A stretch of 64,000 nt of DNA, taken from the NCBI RefSeq assembly GCF_014269185.2, contig NZ_JABWRZ020000005.1, positions 1 to 64,000 on the forward strand, given 5' to 3'. The position numbers and the translations under genes were made by a program. The DNA comes from Pseudomonas oryzicola (GTDB lineage Bacteria > Pseudomonadota > Gammaproteobacteria > Pseudomonadales > Pseudomonadaceae). Below the pieces are notes generated by a model. The model searched no databases and was not told where the DNA came from. It saw only the letters and a list, made by a program, of their open reading frames with translations. Within the stretch, counting starts at the first letter, position 1; the number at the start of each line of letters is the position of its first letter. This document shows, one piece after another, positions 35,942-44,615 of the stretch.

Positions 35942-37351
35942 ATGGAAGCAGACAACAACACCAAGTCCCACTACACCTACCAGGCCGTATACCGGTACCT
36001 GCTCGACTGGATCGAGGCCTCACCGTCGGATGTTGAACAGCGCCTGCCGTCGTTGCGCCAGCTGGCCCAGCGCCTGAACGTGTCGGTGTCCTCTACCAAG
36101 TACGCCTATTCGCTGCTGGAAGACGAGGGCCGGGTGTACGCGAGGCCCAGGCACGGCTACTTCACCCGGGCCAGCAAGGCACCGCTGCACGGCGAATGTT
36201 CACCCAGCCTGCTCGACACGGTGTTCTCCAGCGCCCGCCAGCCAGGCATGCTGGCCCTGAGCAGCGATGCGCCGGCCATGCTGCGTTCGCTGGAAAAACC
36301 GCTGCTGATGATCGAACGTGAACTGGCGCGCCAGTACCCACGTTCCCATGCGCCGTTGTACCAGCCGTTCGGCGAGCCGGAGCTGCGCGGAGTGCTGGCC
36401 GACCGCTACACTCGCTCGCCACAGCGCTACTGGCATGCCGAGCATGTGTTCATCGGCTCGGACCTGCGCAGCATCCTCGAGCTGTCGCTGCGTGCCCTGA
36501 GCCTGGAAGGCCAGGTAGCGCTGGTCGAGTCGCCTTGTTCCTGGGCGGTGCTGCGCCAGTTGCTGGCGGCGCGCATGACCATCGTCGAGGTACCGTTGCG
36601 CGCCGACGGCCGTTTCGACCTGGAGCAATTCCGCCAGTTGCTGCATGCCCAGCCCGTGCGCCTGGCGGTGCTGTCGTCGGCCACCAACGTACCCCAGGGC
36701 GGGCTGATGCCGGCTGAGGACAAGCAGCAGATCTGCCGCTGGCTGGCCGAGCAGGATGTGTGGCTGTTCGAGAACGATGGCTATGGTGAGTTCTGCTTCG
36801 AGGCCTCGCCGGCCCGCTATCGCGACTTCGCCGACCCCGATCGTTTGCTGGTGTTTTCCACCCTCGACAAGGTCATTGGCTCCGAGGCGCCCTATGGCTA
36901 CCTGCTGTGCCGGCGCCATATCGCGCAATTGCAGCAACTGTTTCTGGAGCGCGCCTTCCGCCTCTCGCCGATACGCCAGAAGGCCATCGCCAGGTTGTAC
37001 GCCTCACGCCGGGTCGACCAGCACGTGCAGTTGCTACGTGCCATGCTGCACGAGCGCATGCAGCACATGCACGGCCTGCTGCAGCTCCACGGCCAGGGCT
37101 ACCTGCGCTGGGGCGCGCCTCAGGGTGGGGCGAGCCTGTGGCTGGAAGCGACCCGGCCGGTAGAAATGCGCCGGGTCTTCCAGCGCCTGTTGAGCCAGCG
37201 CATCGTCATAGCACCCGGGGAAATCTTCAGCCAGCAGGGCCTGTGGCGCAGCCATCTGCGGCTGTGCTACACGCTGGACTGGAGCAAGGATATTCCCCAG
37301 GCGCTGCAGCGCCTGGTCAAGGCGATCCAGGACGAGGCTCAGACCCCATAG
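35942..37351 (+). CDS. MocR-like (GntR/aminotransferase fusion) regulator
   Basis: 469 residues from ATG 35942, or two more from GTG 35936. N-terminal winged helix of GntR type ([30 protein letters not shown]), then a fold-type-I aminotransferase-like domain. The pocket is divergent: ENDGYGEF replaces the usual EDDYDSEF, and the stretch that normally reads GTFSK is FSTLDK, so the PLP lysine is shifted or lost. It may bind another ligand or regulate without PLP. It is convergent with, and overlaps by 13 bp, the panB-like gene, so regulation of that gene is possible but unproven. Confidence 0.8.
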   Translation: MEADNNTKSHYTYQAVYRYLLDWIEASPSDVEQRLPSLRQLAQRLNVSVSSTKYAYSLLEDEGRVYARPRHGYFTRASKAPLHGECSPSLLDTVFSSARQPGMLALSSDAPAMLRSLEKPLLMIERELARQYPRSHAPLYQPFGEPELRGVLADRYTRSPQRYWHAEHVFIGSDLRSILELSLRALSLEGQVALVESPCSWAVLRQLLAARMTIVEVPLRADGRFDLEQFRQLLHAQPVRLAVLSSATNVPQGGLMPAEDKQQICRWLAEQDVWLFENDGYGEFCFEASPARYRDFADPDRLLVFSTLDKVIGSEAPYGYLLCRRHIAQLQQLFLERAFRLSPIRQKAIARLYASRRVDQHVQLLRAMLHERMQHMHGLLQLHGQGYLRWGAPQGGASLWLEATRPVEMRRVFQRLLSQRIVIAPGEIFSQQGLWRSHLRLCYTLDWSKDIPQALQRLVKAIQDEAQTP

Positions 37352-38154
37352 CAATGGTCGAGCGTCGGGAAGGTGCCGTCACGCACCTCGTCGCCGAAGC
37401 GTGCGCAGGCCTCGCGAATCACCCCGGCGACATCGGCGTACTGCTTGACGAACCGTGGCACGTGCTCGCCCCCCAGGCCCAGCAGGTCCTCGGTGACCAG
37501 CACCTGGCCATCACAGGCCGGGGAGGCACCGATACCGATGGTCGGCTTGTCGCTGGCCTCGGTAATGGCCCTGGCCACTGGCTCGGCGACGCCTTCGAGC
37601 AGCAGGGCGAAGGCGCCGGCGCGCAGGTTGGCGCGGGCGTCGGCCAACAGTGTCGCGCCGCCTTCCGAACTCAGGCCTTGGGCCTTGTATCCGCCCATGA
37701 CGTTGACGAACTGCGGCATCAGGCCGATGTGCGCCATCACTGGCACACCGCGCTCGACCAGAAATGCCACGGTGCTGGCCAGCACCTGGTTGACTTCCAG
37801 TTTCACTGCGGCGCAGCCGGTGCGGGCCAGCACCTCGGCACAGTTGCGAAACGCCTGCTCAGGGCTTTCCTGGTAGCTGCCGAACGGCATGTCGGCGATC
37901 ACGCAGGCCAGGCGCGTGCTGTCGACTACCGCGCGGGTATGGGCGATGGTCTCGTCCAGGCGCATGCCCAGGGTGGAACTGCGGCCGTAGCCGACCATCG
38001 CGGTGGAGTCACCGACCAGGATGAAGTCGACCAGAGGGTCAATTACCTGGGCAATCGCGCTGGAGTATGCCGTGAGTGAGACGATCTTCCGGCGGCCCTT
38101 CATGGCCACCAGTTGCGGGACAGTCATGCGTCCGTTACGGACTTGCGTGCTCAT
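37339..38154 (-). CDS. panB: 3-methyl-2-oxobutanoate hydroxymethyltransferase (PanB-type)
   Basis: 271 residues. It transfers a hydroxymethyl group from methylenetetrahydrofolate to ketoisovalerate, the first step of pantothenate synthesis. The expected active-site residues are present: Asp in ILVGDS, Asp in ADMPFGSY, Lys/Glu in AVKLEVN and Glu in LLLEGV. No panC lies nearby; pseudomonads of this group usually carry a panBC pair elsewhere, so this may be a second paralogue with a related 2-oxoacid substrate. It overlaps the convergent MocR-like gene. Confidence 0.82.
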   Translation of the reverse strand: MSTQVRNGRMTVPQLVAMKGRRKIVSLTAYSSAIAQVIDPLVDFILVGDSTAMVGYGRSSTLGMRLDETIAHTRAVVDSTRLACVIADMPFGSYQESPEQAFRNCAEVLARTGCAAVKLEVNQVLASTVAFLVERGVPVMAHIGLMPQFVNVMGGYKAQGLSSEGGATLLADARANLRAGAFALLLEGVAEPVARAITEASDKPTIGIGASPACDGQVLVTEDLLGLGGEHVPRFVKQYADVAGVIREACARFGDEVRDGTFPTLDHCYGV

Positions 38155-38390
38155 CAGTTTGTCTCCGGTTTTTCCAGGCCGGTAATGGCTTCAGGAGTGG
38201 CCCGATTATTGGCTTTATCGGGCAAAACTCAATGTACAGATTCGGGCGAAAAAGCGACTCAGACGCGCTTGCTGATTGTTTTGGCCGCCTGCGACGGTGA
38301 CCATTCGTCCCGACCGATGCTGCGCCATCGTTGCCCTATGGCTGGTTAGATTGCATCTGGCCCGGAACAAGAGGAATCGTGGCTGACTCG

Positions 38391-38520
38391 ATGCTGTTGA
38401 CCTCAGAGGAGGTCGCCGAGCTGACCGGCCCAAGGTGCTGCGATCGCTGGTTGTGGGGCGGCTGGGTGGAGGCGGGCGGAAGGGGCCGTTGGTGCGAGAG
38501 CCGCAATTGCGCTTATCTAA
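38391..38520 (+). pseudogene. DUF4224 relic of a lost prophage or integrative element
   Basis: [13 protein letters not shown], the N-terminus of DUF4224 proteins, is read from ATG 38391 (GTG 38379 is also possible). Shifting by one frame directly after LTGP continues as [18 protein letters not shown] and [10 protein letters not shown], the C-terminus of the same family. The middle of about 25-30 codons is deleted and the frame is broken. In Pseudomonas phages such genes typically sit just before the integrase. The relic lies about 110 bp from the 3' end of tRNA-Arg, a likely former attachment site. No integrase remains. Confidence 0.6.
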
Positions 38521-38530
38521 GCGCCAAACA

Positions 38531-38561
38531 AAAAGCCCCGGCAGGAATGCGCGGGGCTTTT
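38531..38561 (-). terminator. Rho-independent terminator downstream of tRNA-Arg
   Basis: On the minus strand the stem AAAAGCCCC / GGGGCTTTT is followed by a T-rich run (TTTTTGTTT). It lies about 67 bp beyond the tRNA 3' end and probably ends the tRNA transcript. It falls next to the DUF4224 relic. Confidence 0.75.
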
Positions 38562-38627
38562 GCTGTCACGCTGCTGTTATGGCCGTGGCCTGCTGTCAGC
38601 GTGAAACCACGGAAGTGGCGAAATTCA

Positions 38628-38704
38628 TGGCGCACTCGGCGGGATTCGAACCCACGACCCCTGCCTTCGGAGGGCAGTACTCTATCCAGCTGAGCTACGA
38701 GTGC
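38628..38704 (-). tRNA. tRNA-Arg (anticodon CCG)
   Basis: 77 nt including an encoded CCA end at 38628-38630. The acceptor stem GCACTCG/CGAGTGC is perfect, the D-loop and T-loop (GGTTCGAATCC) are canonical, and the anticodon loop CTCCGAA gives CCG between stems CTGCC and GGCAG. It reads CGG arginine codons. Its 3' end faces the DUF4224 relic. Confidence 0.95.
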
Positions 38705-39147
38705 AACGCGCACGCATGATACCCATCTGTGCCGATGGCGTCCATCGCCTTGATCTGTAGGTTTTTTCTCTCTGTCGTCGAGGAGGTACTGGTCGGGCTG
38801 AAGTTGCACTGCCGCCAGTCGGGCTCGGTCGGTTACCGGGTGCTGGTGATCGATCTGGCCAGGCATTCTGATTCATCCCTTCCGGGAGGGCCGTCGGTCC
38901 TCCCATCACATTTCCTTCGGCCCGTTCGTCTAACCTGTACTGGCCTCGTCGCGGGTTAGCCCGCGCAAAGGCCGGGTGCCATTGTGCGAAATCATGAATT
39001 TTGCCCCGGGTGTTCAACCATTCGTTCTTTTTTTCGAACAGCCTATTGTCCAACACCCCAGCAGCCGCTTAGCATTCGTTTGAGATTTCAAACGCTCGAT
39101 GCCCTGCCTTGGGCGCTTTTCAACAATCAACAATTCGGGAAGCCGAC
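38705..39147. other. 443-bp intergenic region, tRNA-Arg to gabD
   Basis: No convincing gene was found. It holds a small hairpin gggagg...cctccc (about 38884-38905) and a degenerate REP-like segment (about 38934-38980, cctcgtcgcgggttagcccgcgc). The last 100 bp should carry the gabD promoter; GGGAAG precedes the gabD ATG. No recognisable operator was identified. Confidence 0.6.
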
Positions 39148-40590
39148 ATGCAGCTCAAAGACGCTCAGTTGTTCCGCCAGCAAGCCTACATCAACGGTGA
39201 GTGGCTGGATGCGGACAACGGCCAGACCATCAAGGTGACCAACCCGGCCACCGGTGAAGTCATCGGTACCGTGCCGAAGATGGGCACTGCGGAAACCCGC
39301 CGCGCCATCGAAGCTGCCGACAAGGCCCTGCCGGCCTGGCGCGCCCTGACCGCCAAAGAGCGCTCGGCCAAGCTGCGTCGCTGGTTCGAACTGATGATCG
39401 AGAACCAGGACGACCTGGCGCGCCTGATGACCACCGAACAAGGCAAGCCGCTGGCCGAAGCCAAGGGCGAAATCGCCTACGCTGCCTCGTTCATCGAGTG
39501 GTTCGCCGAAGAGGCCAAGCGTGTCTACGGCGACACCATCCCTGGCCACCAGCCAGACAAGCGCCTGATCGTCATCAAGCAGCCAATCGGTGTTACCGCG
39601 GCCATCACCCCGTGGAACTTCCCGGCTGCCATGATCACCCGTAAAGCCGGCCCGGCCCTGGCCGCTGGCTGCACCATGGTGCTCAAGCCTGCCTCGCAGA
39701 CCCCATACTCCGCCCTGGCCCTGGTCGAACTGGCCCACCGTGCCGGCATCCCGGCTGGCGTGCTGAGCGTGGTTACCGGCAGTGCCGGCGAAGTTGGCGG
39801 CGAGCTGACCGGCAACTCCCTGGTACGCAAGCTGTCCTTCACCGGCTCGACCGAAATCGGCCGCCAGCTGATGGAAGAATGCGCCAAGGACATCAAGAAG
39901 GTTTCCCTGGAGCTGGGTGGCAACGCCCCGTTCATCGTGTTCGACGACGCCGACCTGGACAAGGCGGTCGAGGGCGCGATCATCTCCAAGTACCGCAACA
40001 ACGGCCAGACCTGCGTCTGCGCCAACCGTATCTACGTTCAGGACGGTGTTTACGACGCGTTCGCCCAGAAGCTGGCTGCCGCTGTCGCCAAGCTGAAGAT
40101 CGGTAACGGTCTGGAAGAAGGCACTACCACTGGCCCACTGATCGATGGCAAGGCTGTGGCCAAGGTTCAGGAACACATCGAAGACGCCGTTGGCAAAGGC
40201 GCCAAGGTGCTGGCCGGTGGCAAGATCATCGAAGGCAACTTCTTCGAGCCGACCATTCTGGTCGACGTACCGAAAACCGCTGCCGTCGCCAAGGAAGAAA
40301 CCTTCGGCCCGCTGGCACCGCTGTTCCGTTTCAAGGACGAGGCCGAAGTCATCGCCATGTCCAACGACACCGAGTTCGGCCTGGCCTCGTACTTCTATGC
40401 GCGCGACATGAGCCGTGTGTTCCGTGTCGCCGAGGCGCTGGAATACGGCATGGTGGGTATCAACACCGGCCTGATCTCCAACGAAGTGGCACCGTTCGGT
40501 GGCATCAAGGCCTCGGGCCTTGGCCGCGAAGGTTCCAAGTACGGTATCGAGGATTACCTCGAAATCAAATACCTGTGCATCAGCATCTGA
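39148..40590 (+). CDS. gabD: Succinate-semialdehyde dehydrogenase (NADP+)
   Basis: 480 residues from ATG 39148, the usual GabD length. It oxidises succinate semialdehyde, the product of GabT, to succinate. ALDH hallmarks: ITPWNFPAAMITRK with the catalytic Asn, FTGSTEIGRQL cofactor loop, catalytic Glu in SLELGGNAPF and catalytic Cys in GQTCVCANR. The preference for NADP is from the family. The gabT gene follows 182 bp later in the same direction. Confidence 0.96.
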   Translation: MQLKDAQLFRQQAYINGEWLDADNGQTIKVTNPATGEVIGTVPKMGTAETRRAIEAADKALPAWRALTAKERSAKLRRWFELMIENQDDLARLMTTEQGKPLAEAKGEIAYAASFIEWFAEEAKRVYGDTIPGHQPDKRLIVIKQPIGVTAAITPWNFPAAMITRKAGPALAAGCTMVLKPASQTPYSALALVELAHRAGIPAGVLSVVTGSAGEVGGELTGNSLVRKLSFTGSTEIGRQLMEECAKDIKKVSLELGGNAPFIVFDDADLDKAVEGAIISKYRNNGQTCVCANRIYVQDGVYDAFAQKLAAAVAKLKIGNGLEEGTTTGPLIDGKAVAKVQEHIEDAVGKGAKVLAGGKIIEGNFFEPTILVDVPKTAAVAKEETFGPLAPLFRFKDEAEVIAMSNDTEFGLASYFYARDMSRVFRVAEALEYGMVGINTGLISNEVAPFGGIKASGLGREGSKYGIEDYLEIKYLCISI

Positions 40591-40772
40591 TCGCAAGGTA
40601 ACGGTTTTACCTCTGCCAGCGGGGCGCGAGAGCGACGTCTCGCTGGCCTTTTTGACATCGCAGTACCTGGTGGCCCGGGTGTTCACGGCAGTCGATCAAC
40701 GAATACTGTTCGCGAGCACATCCAGCCACCCCCGAATAAAAGCGCCATTCAGAACGGCGCAATGAGGGCATT

Positions 40773-42050
40773 ATGAGCAAGACCAACGAATCCTTGATGC
40801 AACGTCGTGTCGCCGCCGTCCCACGTGGTGTTGGCCAGATCCACCCGATCTTCGTCGATACCGCGAAGAATGCTACCGTGATCGACGTTGAAGGCCGCGA
40901 ACTGATCGACTTCGCCGGCGGCATCGCAGTACTGAACACCGGCCACCTGCACCCGAAAGTGGTTGCGGCCGTGCAAGAGCAGCTGACCAAGGTCAGCCAC
41001 ACCTGCTTCCAGGTCCTGGCCTACGAACCCTATGTAGAGCTGTGCGAGAAGATCAACAAGCTGGTCCCGGGCGATTTCGCCAAGAAGACCCTGCTGGTCA
41101 CCACTGGCTCCGAGGCAGTTGAAAACGCCGTCAAGATCGCCCGTGCCGCTACCGGCCGTGCTGGCGTCATCGCCTTCACCGGCGGCTACCACGGCCGTAC
41201 CATGATGACCCTGGGCCTGACCGGCAAGGTCGTGCCGTACTCCGCTGGCATGGGCCTGATGCCAGGCGGCATCTTCCGCGCCCTGTTCCCGAGCGAACTG
41301 CACGGTATCAGCGTTGACGACGCCATCGCCTCGGTCGAGCGCATCTTCAAGAACGACGCCGAGCCGCGCGACATCGCCGCGATCATCCTCGAGCCGGTAC
41401 AAGGCGAAGGCGGCTTCCTGCCAGCGCCGAAAGAGCTGATGCAGCGCCTGCGCGCCCTGTGCGACCAGCACGGCATCCTGCTGATCGCCGACGAAGTACA
41501 GACCGGTGCTGGCCGCACTGGCACCTTCTTCGCCATGGAGCAGATGGGCGTTGCGCCTGACCTGACCACCTTCGCCAAATCCATCGCTGGCGGCTTCCCG
41601 CTGGCCGGTGTGTGCGGCAAGGCCGAGTACATGGACGCCATCGCCCCGGGCGGCCTGGGCGGTACCTATGCCGGTTCGCCGATCGCTTGCGCTGCGGCCC
41701 TGGCCGTCATCGAAGTGTTCGAGGAAGAAAAACTGCTGGACCGTAGCAAGGCTGTGGGTGAGCGCCTGATCACTGGCCTGCGCGAAATCCAGAAGAAGTA
41801 CCCGATCATCGGCGACGTTCGTGGCCTGGGCTCGATGGTTGCTGTCGAAGTCTTCGAGAAAGGCACTCACACCCCGAACGCTGCTGCTGTTGGCCAGGTT
41901 GTGGCCAAGGCCCGCGAGAAGGGCCTGATCCTGCTGTCCTGCGGCACCTACGGCAACGTCCTGCGGATTCTGGTTCCGCTGACCGCCGAAGACGCGCTGC
42001 TGGACAAGGGCCTGGCCATCATCGAAGAGTGCTTCGCTGAAATCGCCTGA
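40773..42050 (+). CDS. gabT: 4-aminobutyrate aminotransferase
   Basis: 425 residues. It converts GABA and 2-oxoglutarate to succinate semialdehyde and glutamate, feeding GabD. PLP class-III aminotransferase motifs: TTGSEAVENAVKIAR (phosphate-binding), YHGRTMM, IIADEVQTGAGRTGTFF with the PLP Asp, and the Schiff-base Lys in TTFAKSIAGGFPL. The 182-bp gap after gabD may hold a second promoter. A strong terminator follows. Confidence 0.96.
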   Translation: MSKTNESLMQRRVAAVPRGVGQIHPIFVDTAKNATVIDVEGRELIDFAGGIAVLNTGHLHPKVVAAVQEQLTKVSHTCFQVLAYEPYVELCEKINKLVPGDFAKKTLLVTTGSEAVENAVKIARAATGRAGVIAFTGGYHGRTMMTLGLTGKVVPYSAGMGLMPGGIFRALFPSELHGISVDDAIASVERIFKNDAEPRDIAAIILEPVQGEGGFLPAPKELMQRLRALCDQHGILLIADEVQTGAGRTGTFFAMEQMGVAPDLTTFAKSIAGGFPLAGVCGKAEYMDAIAPGGLGGTYAGSPIACAAALAVIEVFEEEKLLDRSKAVGERLITGLREIQKKYPIIGDVRGLGSMVAVEVFEKGTHTPNAAAVGQVVAKAREKGLILLSCGTYGNVLRILVPLTAEDALLDKGLAIIEECFAEIA

Positions 42051-42062
42051 TGTGACCTGCTG

Positions 42063-42096
42063 CATAAAAAAACCCGCTTCGGCGGGTTTTTTTATG
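42063..42096 (+). terminator. Rho-independent terminator after gabT
   Basis: Perfect 15-bp stem (42063-42077 and 42082-42096) with a TTCG tetraloop and a run of seven T: a textbook intrinsic terminator, likely bidirectional. Confidence 0.95.
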
Positions 42097-42188
42097 CCCA
42101 CAGGCCCCCGCTGGCGCTATCGTTGTGGCAGGACTCGCTTGGCAAGCTGCAACGGACTGTATGTCAGGGATTTTCAGGAGTTTTGGCG

Positions 42189-43454
42189 ATGAGCGCTGCG
42201 CCCCCCTCCCCACCAAGTGTACTGATCGTCGAAGGCGACCCTTGGGTACGTGACATGCTCAGCGAAATGTTGCTCAGCGTGCGCTGTGATGCCCGCCTGC
42301 AGGTCTGCGCCGATGGCGAGCAGGCACTGAGTGCGCTGGCCAGTCAGCCCGACCTAATCATCGCCGCGCGCGAACTGGCCGGTGTCGATGGCCTCGACCT
42401 GCTGCGCAGGGTTCGCGCCAAAGGGCCGGAGTTACCATTCATCCTGATGAGCAACCGCAGTGACAGCGCCAGTGTGCACGAGGCGCTGCCCCTGCACCCC
42501 ACGGCCTACCTGAGCAAGCCGTTGAACCTGGACAACTTGCGCAAGCGCCTGGAAGAGTTGTTGCTGGCCGTTGGCGAAGCGATCGCTTGCCCGGCGCCCG
42601 TGTTGCAGGCGGGTGCCAGCCTGCCGGGTTATCTTGAACAGCGCCGTGCGAGCGCCGATGGCGGGCCGCTGATGGCTGATGTGCAGGCGGCGCTCAAGCG
42701 CGCACTCAACCCCCAGGGCCTGAACCTGAAGGTGCTCGAAGAGGAAGTGCGTAACGACCCGCAGATCACCGCAGTCCTGATTGCTGCGGCCAACAGCGCT
42801 GCGCTGCACCGCGAAGCACCGGTGCAGACCTTGTTGCAGGCCTTGAACAAGCTTGGCAGCACCCAGAGCATGAACCTGATCCTGGGCATGACCCTGAAAC
42901 GCAGTGCACGCCTCAGCGACCCGTTGCTGACGAAGCATGCTGCCCGGTATTGGGGTCTTTCGCTGCATGCTGCCGAATATTGCCGTACCTTGGCACGCAT
43001 GCTCGAACTGGACGAAGGGCGTTGCTACTGCGCAGGGTTGCTGCATTGCCTGGGTGACCTGGCAGTGCTGCGCTGCCTGCAGGAGTGGCGGCTGGCCGGG
43101 GGCGAGCTGGATGAGGGCCAGGTGCAGCGCTCGCTGGACGAGTTCGGTGCCGCGTTCGGTTCGGCGCTACGCACCCGCTGGCGGTTACCGTTGGCATTGC
43201 GCGAGTTGATTGCAGCGATCTACCAGCTGGGTGGTGGGGTATATTCGCGGGAGATACTGGCCATGAACCTGGCTGGACAGTTGTCGCGGTTGCCGGCTGG
43301 GCTGGAGCTGGGGCTGGAGAGGGTGGCCAACAGCAAGACGGCGCGCTTGCTGAAGATTGGCCTGCCGGAGCTGAGCCGGCTGCGCAAGGTACAGAGCCAG
43401 GAGGTTAAGCCGGAGGAAGAACCGCCAGTGACTGAGAAGGAGGTTTCCGGCTGA
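42189..43454 (+). CDS. Pseudo-receiver plus HDOD domain signalling protein
   Basis: 421 residues from ATG 42189 behind AGGAG. Residues about 10-130 fold like a CheY receiver (VLIVEGDPWVRDML; switch Lys in AYLSKPL). At the phospho-acceptor position the usual Asp is Ala60 (PDLIIAARELAGVDG), so phosphorylation is unlikely. Residues about 190-390 are an HDOD domain (LNLKVLEEEVRNDPQI; GLLHCLGDLAVLRCLQEW). HDOD proteins act in signalling without known enzyme activity. It converges on the PAS-GGDEF gene. Confidence 0.85.
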   Translation: MSAAPPSPPSVLIVEGDPWVRDMLSEMLLSVRCDARLQVCADGEQALSALASQPDLIIAARELAGVDGLDLLRRVRAKGPELPFILMSNRSDSASVHEALPLHPTAYLSKPLNLDNLRKRLEELLLAVGEAIACPAPVLQAGASLPGYLEQRRASADGGPLMADVQAALKRALNPQGLNLKVLEEEVRNDPQITAVLIAAANSAALHREAPVQTLLQALNKLGSTQSMNLILGMTLKRSARLSDPLLTKHAARYWGLSLHAAEYCRTLARMLELDEGRCYCAGLLHCLGDLAVLRCLQEWRLAGGELDEGQVQRSLDEFGAAFGSALRTRWRLPLALRELIAAIYQLGGGVYSREILAMNLAGQLSRLPAGLELGLERVANSKTARLLKIGLPELSRLRKVQSQEVKPEEEPPVTEKEVSG

Positions 43455-43491
43455 GATTTCGGGGCCGCTTTGCGGCCCCGGAATCTCAGCC
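43449..43491. terminator. Bidirectional terminator between convergent genes
   Basis: 20-bp arms with one mismatch (43449-43468 and 43472-43491, ggctgagatt..ggggccgc) overlap the stop regions of both the HDOD gene and the PAS-GGDEF gene. There is no long T-run on either side. Confidence 0.65.
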
Positions 43492-44472
43492 GCGGACGAT
43501 CTGGTTCTTGCCTTGGCGTTTGGCGCGGTACATGGCCGCATCGGCCCGGGCATACAGGCTGTCCAGAGTCGTATCTTCATCGCTTAGCGCGGTCACCCCC
43601 TGGCTTACCGTCACCCCATAGCTGTGCTCACCATGGCTGAAGCTCAGACGCTGGATGTGCCGCTGCAAGCGTTCGGCAATCTGCTCGGCCACCTGGGCGT
43701 TGCAGCCTGGGAATACCGCGGCGAATTCCTCACCACCAATGCGCCCGAACAGGTCTCCGCGGCGAAGCACGGCCTTGCCGCTGTCGGCGATACGCTGCAG
43801 TACCTGGTCGCCTTCCTGGTGGCCATAGCTGTCGTTGATGCGCTTGAAGTCGTCGATGTCCAGCAGCAGAAAGGCCAGTGGCGTGCCGTCTTCACGGGCA
43901 CTGTCGAAGGCCTGCTGGGCGCATTCGAAGAAATGCCGGCGGTTGCTGCTCTGGGTCAGCACGTCGGTGGTGGCCAACCGCTGCAGCTCGCCTTCGAGCT
44001 GCTTCTTTTCGGTAATGTCCTCGGCGATGCCGACGATGATCACCCGGTCGCCATCGCGTTGCTGGTTGATGTAGCACTTGTCGCTGAGCCAGCGGACCTG
44101 GCCGTCGGCATTGAGGATGCGGTACTCGCGGTCTTCCACCGAGCCCTTGAGCAACACCTGGGCCAGGCTGCGCTCGGCGAACTCCAGGTCGTCGGGATAG
44201 ATGCTGTCGCGCCACTCGTTATAGTCGGCCAGCACCAGGCTGGCGGGGCGGCCGAAGATGCGCTCGTAGGCGGGGCTGACATACAGCACTTGACGGGTTT
44301 CCCAATCGAAGGCCCAGAGCACGGCGTTGACGCTGCCGAGCAGCGAGCTGAACAGCTGCTCGCGTTCGCTCAGGCGGGCAACTTCGCCTTGCGCGTGAAG
44401 CAGCGCAAGCAAGGTTTGGGCGGCCTCGGGAGGCGGTGTGCCGGGCAATGTCGTTGGAATGTTCTTGGCCAT
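43486..44472 (-). CDS. PAS-GGDEF diguanylate cyclase
   Basis: 328 residues from ATG 44472; an upstream ATG near 44513 is possible. It is soluble, with an N-terminal PAS domain with PAC segment (about 45-165: SVNAVLWAFDWETRQVLYVS; VIIVGIAEDITEKKQ). A GGDEF domain (about 170-328) has active-site GGEEF. The inhibitory site RRGD lies exactly five residues before it, so product feedback by c-di-GMP is expected. It should make c-di-GMP, which in this genus controls LapA retention. The PAS ligand is unknown. Confidence 0.9.
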   Translation of the reverse strand: MAKNIPTTLPGTPPPEAAQTLLALLHAQGEVARLSEREQLFSSLLGSVNAVLWAFDWETRQVLYVSPAYERIFGRPASLVLADYNEWRDSIYPDDLEFAERSLAQVLLKGSVEDREYRILNADGQVRWLSDKCYINQQRDGDRVIIVGIAEDITEKKQLEGELQRLATTDVLTQSSNRRHFFECAQQAFDSAREDGTPLAFLLLDIDDFKRINDSYGHQEGDQVLQRIADSGKAVLRRGDLFGRIGGEEFAAVFPGCNAQVAEQIAERLQRHIQRLSFSHGEHSYGVTVSQGVTALSDEDTTLDSLYARADAAMYRAKRQGKNQIVRG

Positions 44473-44615
44473 GTGCACGAAGCAGGTCTCGACGTGAAAG
44501 CGTGCGGCCAGCATCCGGCCCGCCACGCGGGGCGATGTGCCAGATTCGAGTGGGAGCGATGGGGCGAAGTTCCGGGCGGCACGCCCTGCCAGCAGGGCGT
44601 GCCGATCAACGGTGG

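Noticed and set aside
38435..38719. Reading the C-terminal DUF4224 fragment as a functional gene running into the tRNA
   Set aside because: It lacks the family's N-terminus and middle and reads through a terminator and an antisense tRNA, so it is treated as part of a pseudogene.
39127..40686. 519-residue minus-strand frame opposite gabD
   Set aside because: gabD on the plus strand has all ALDH catalytic motifs; the antisense frame has none.
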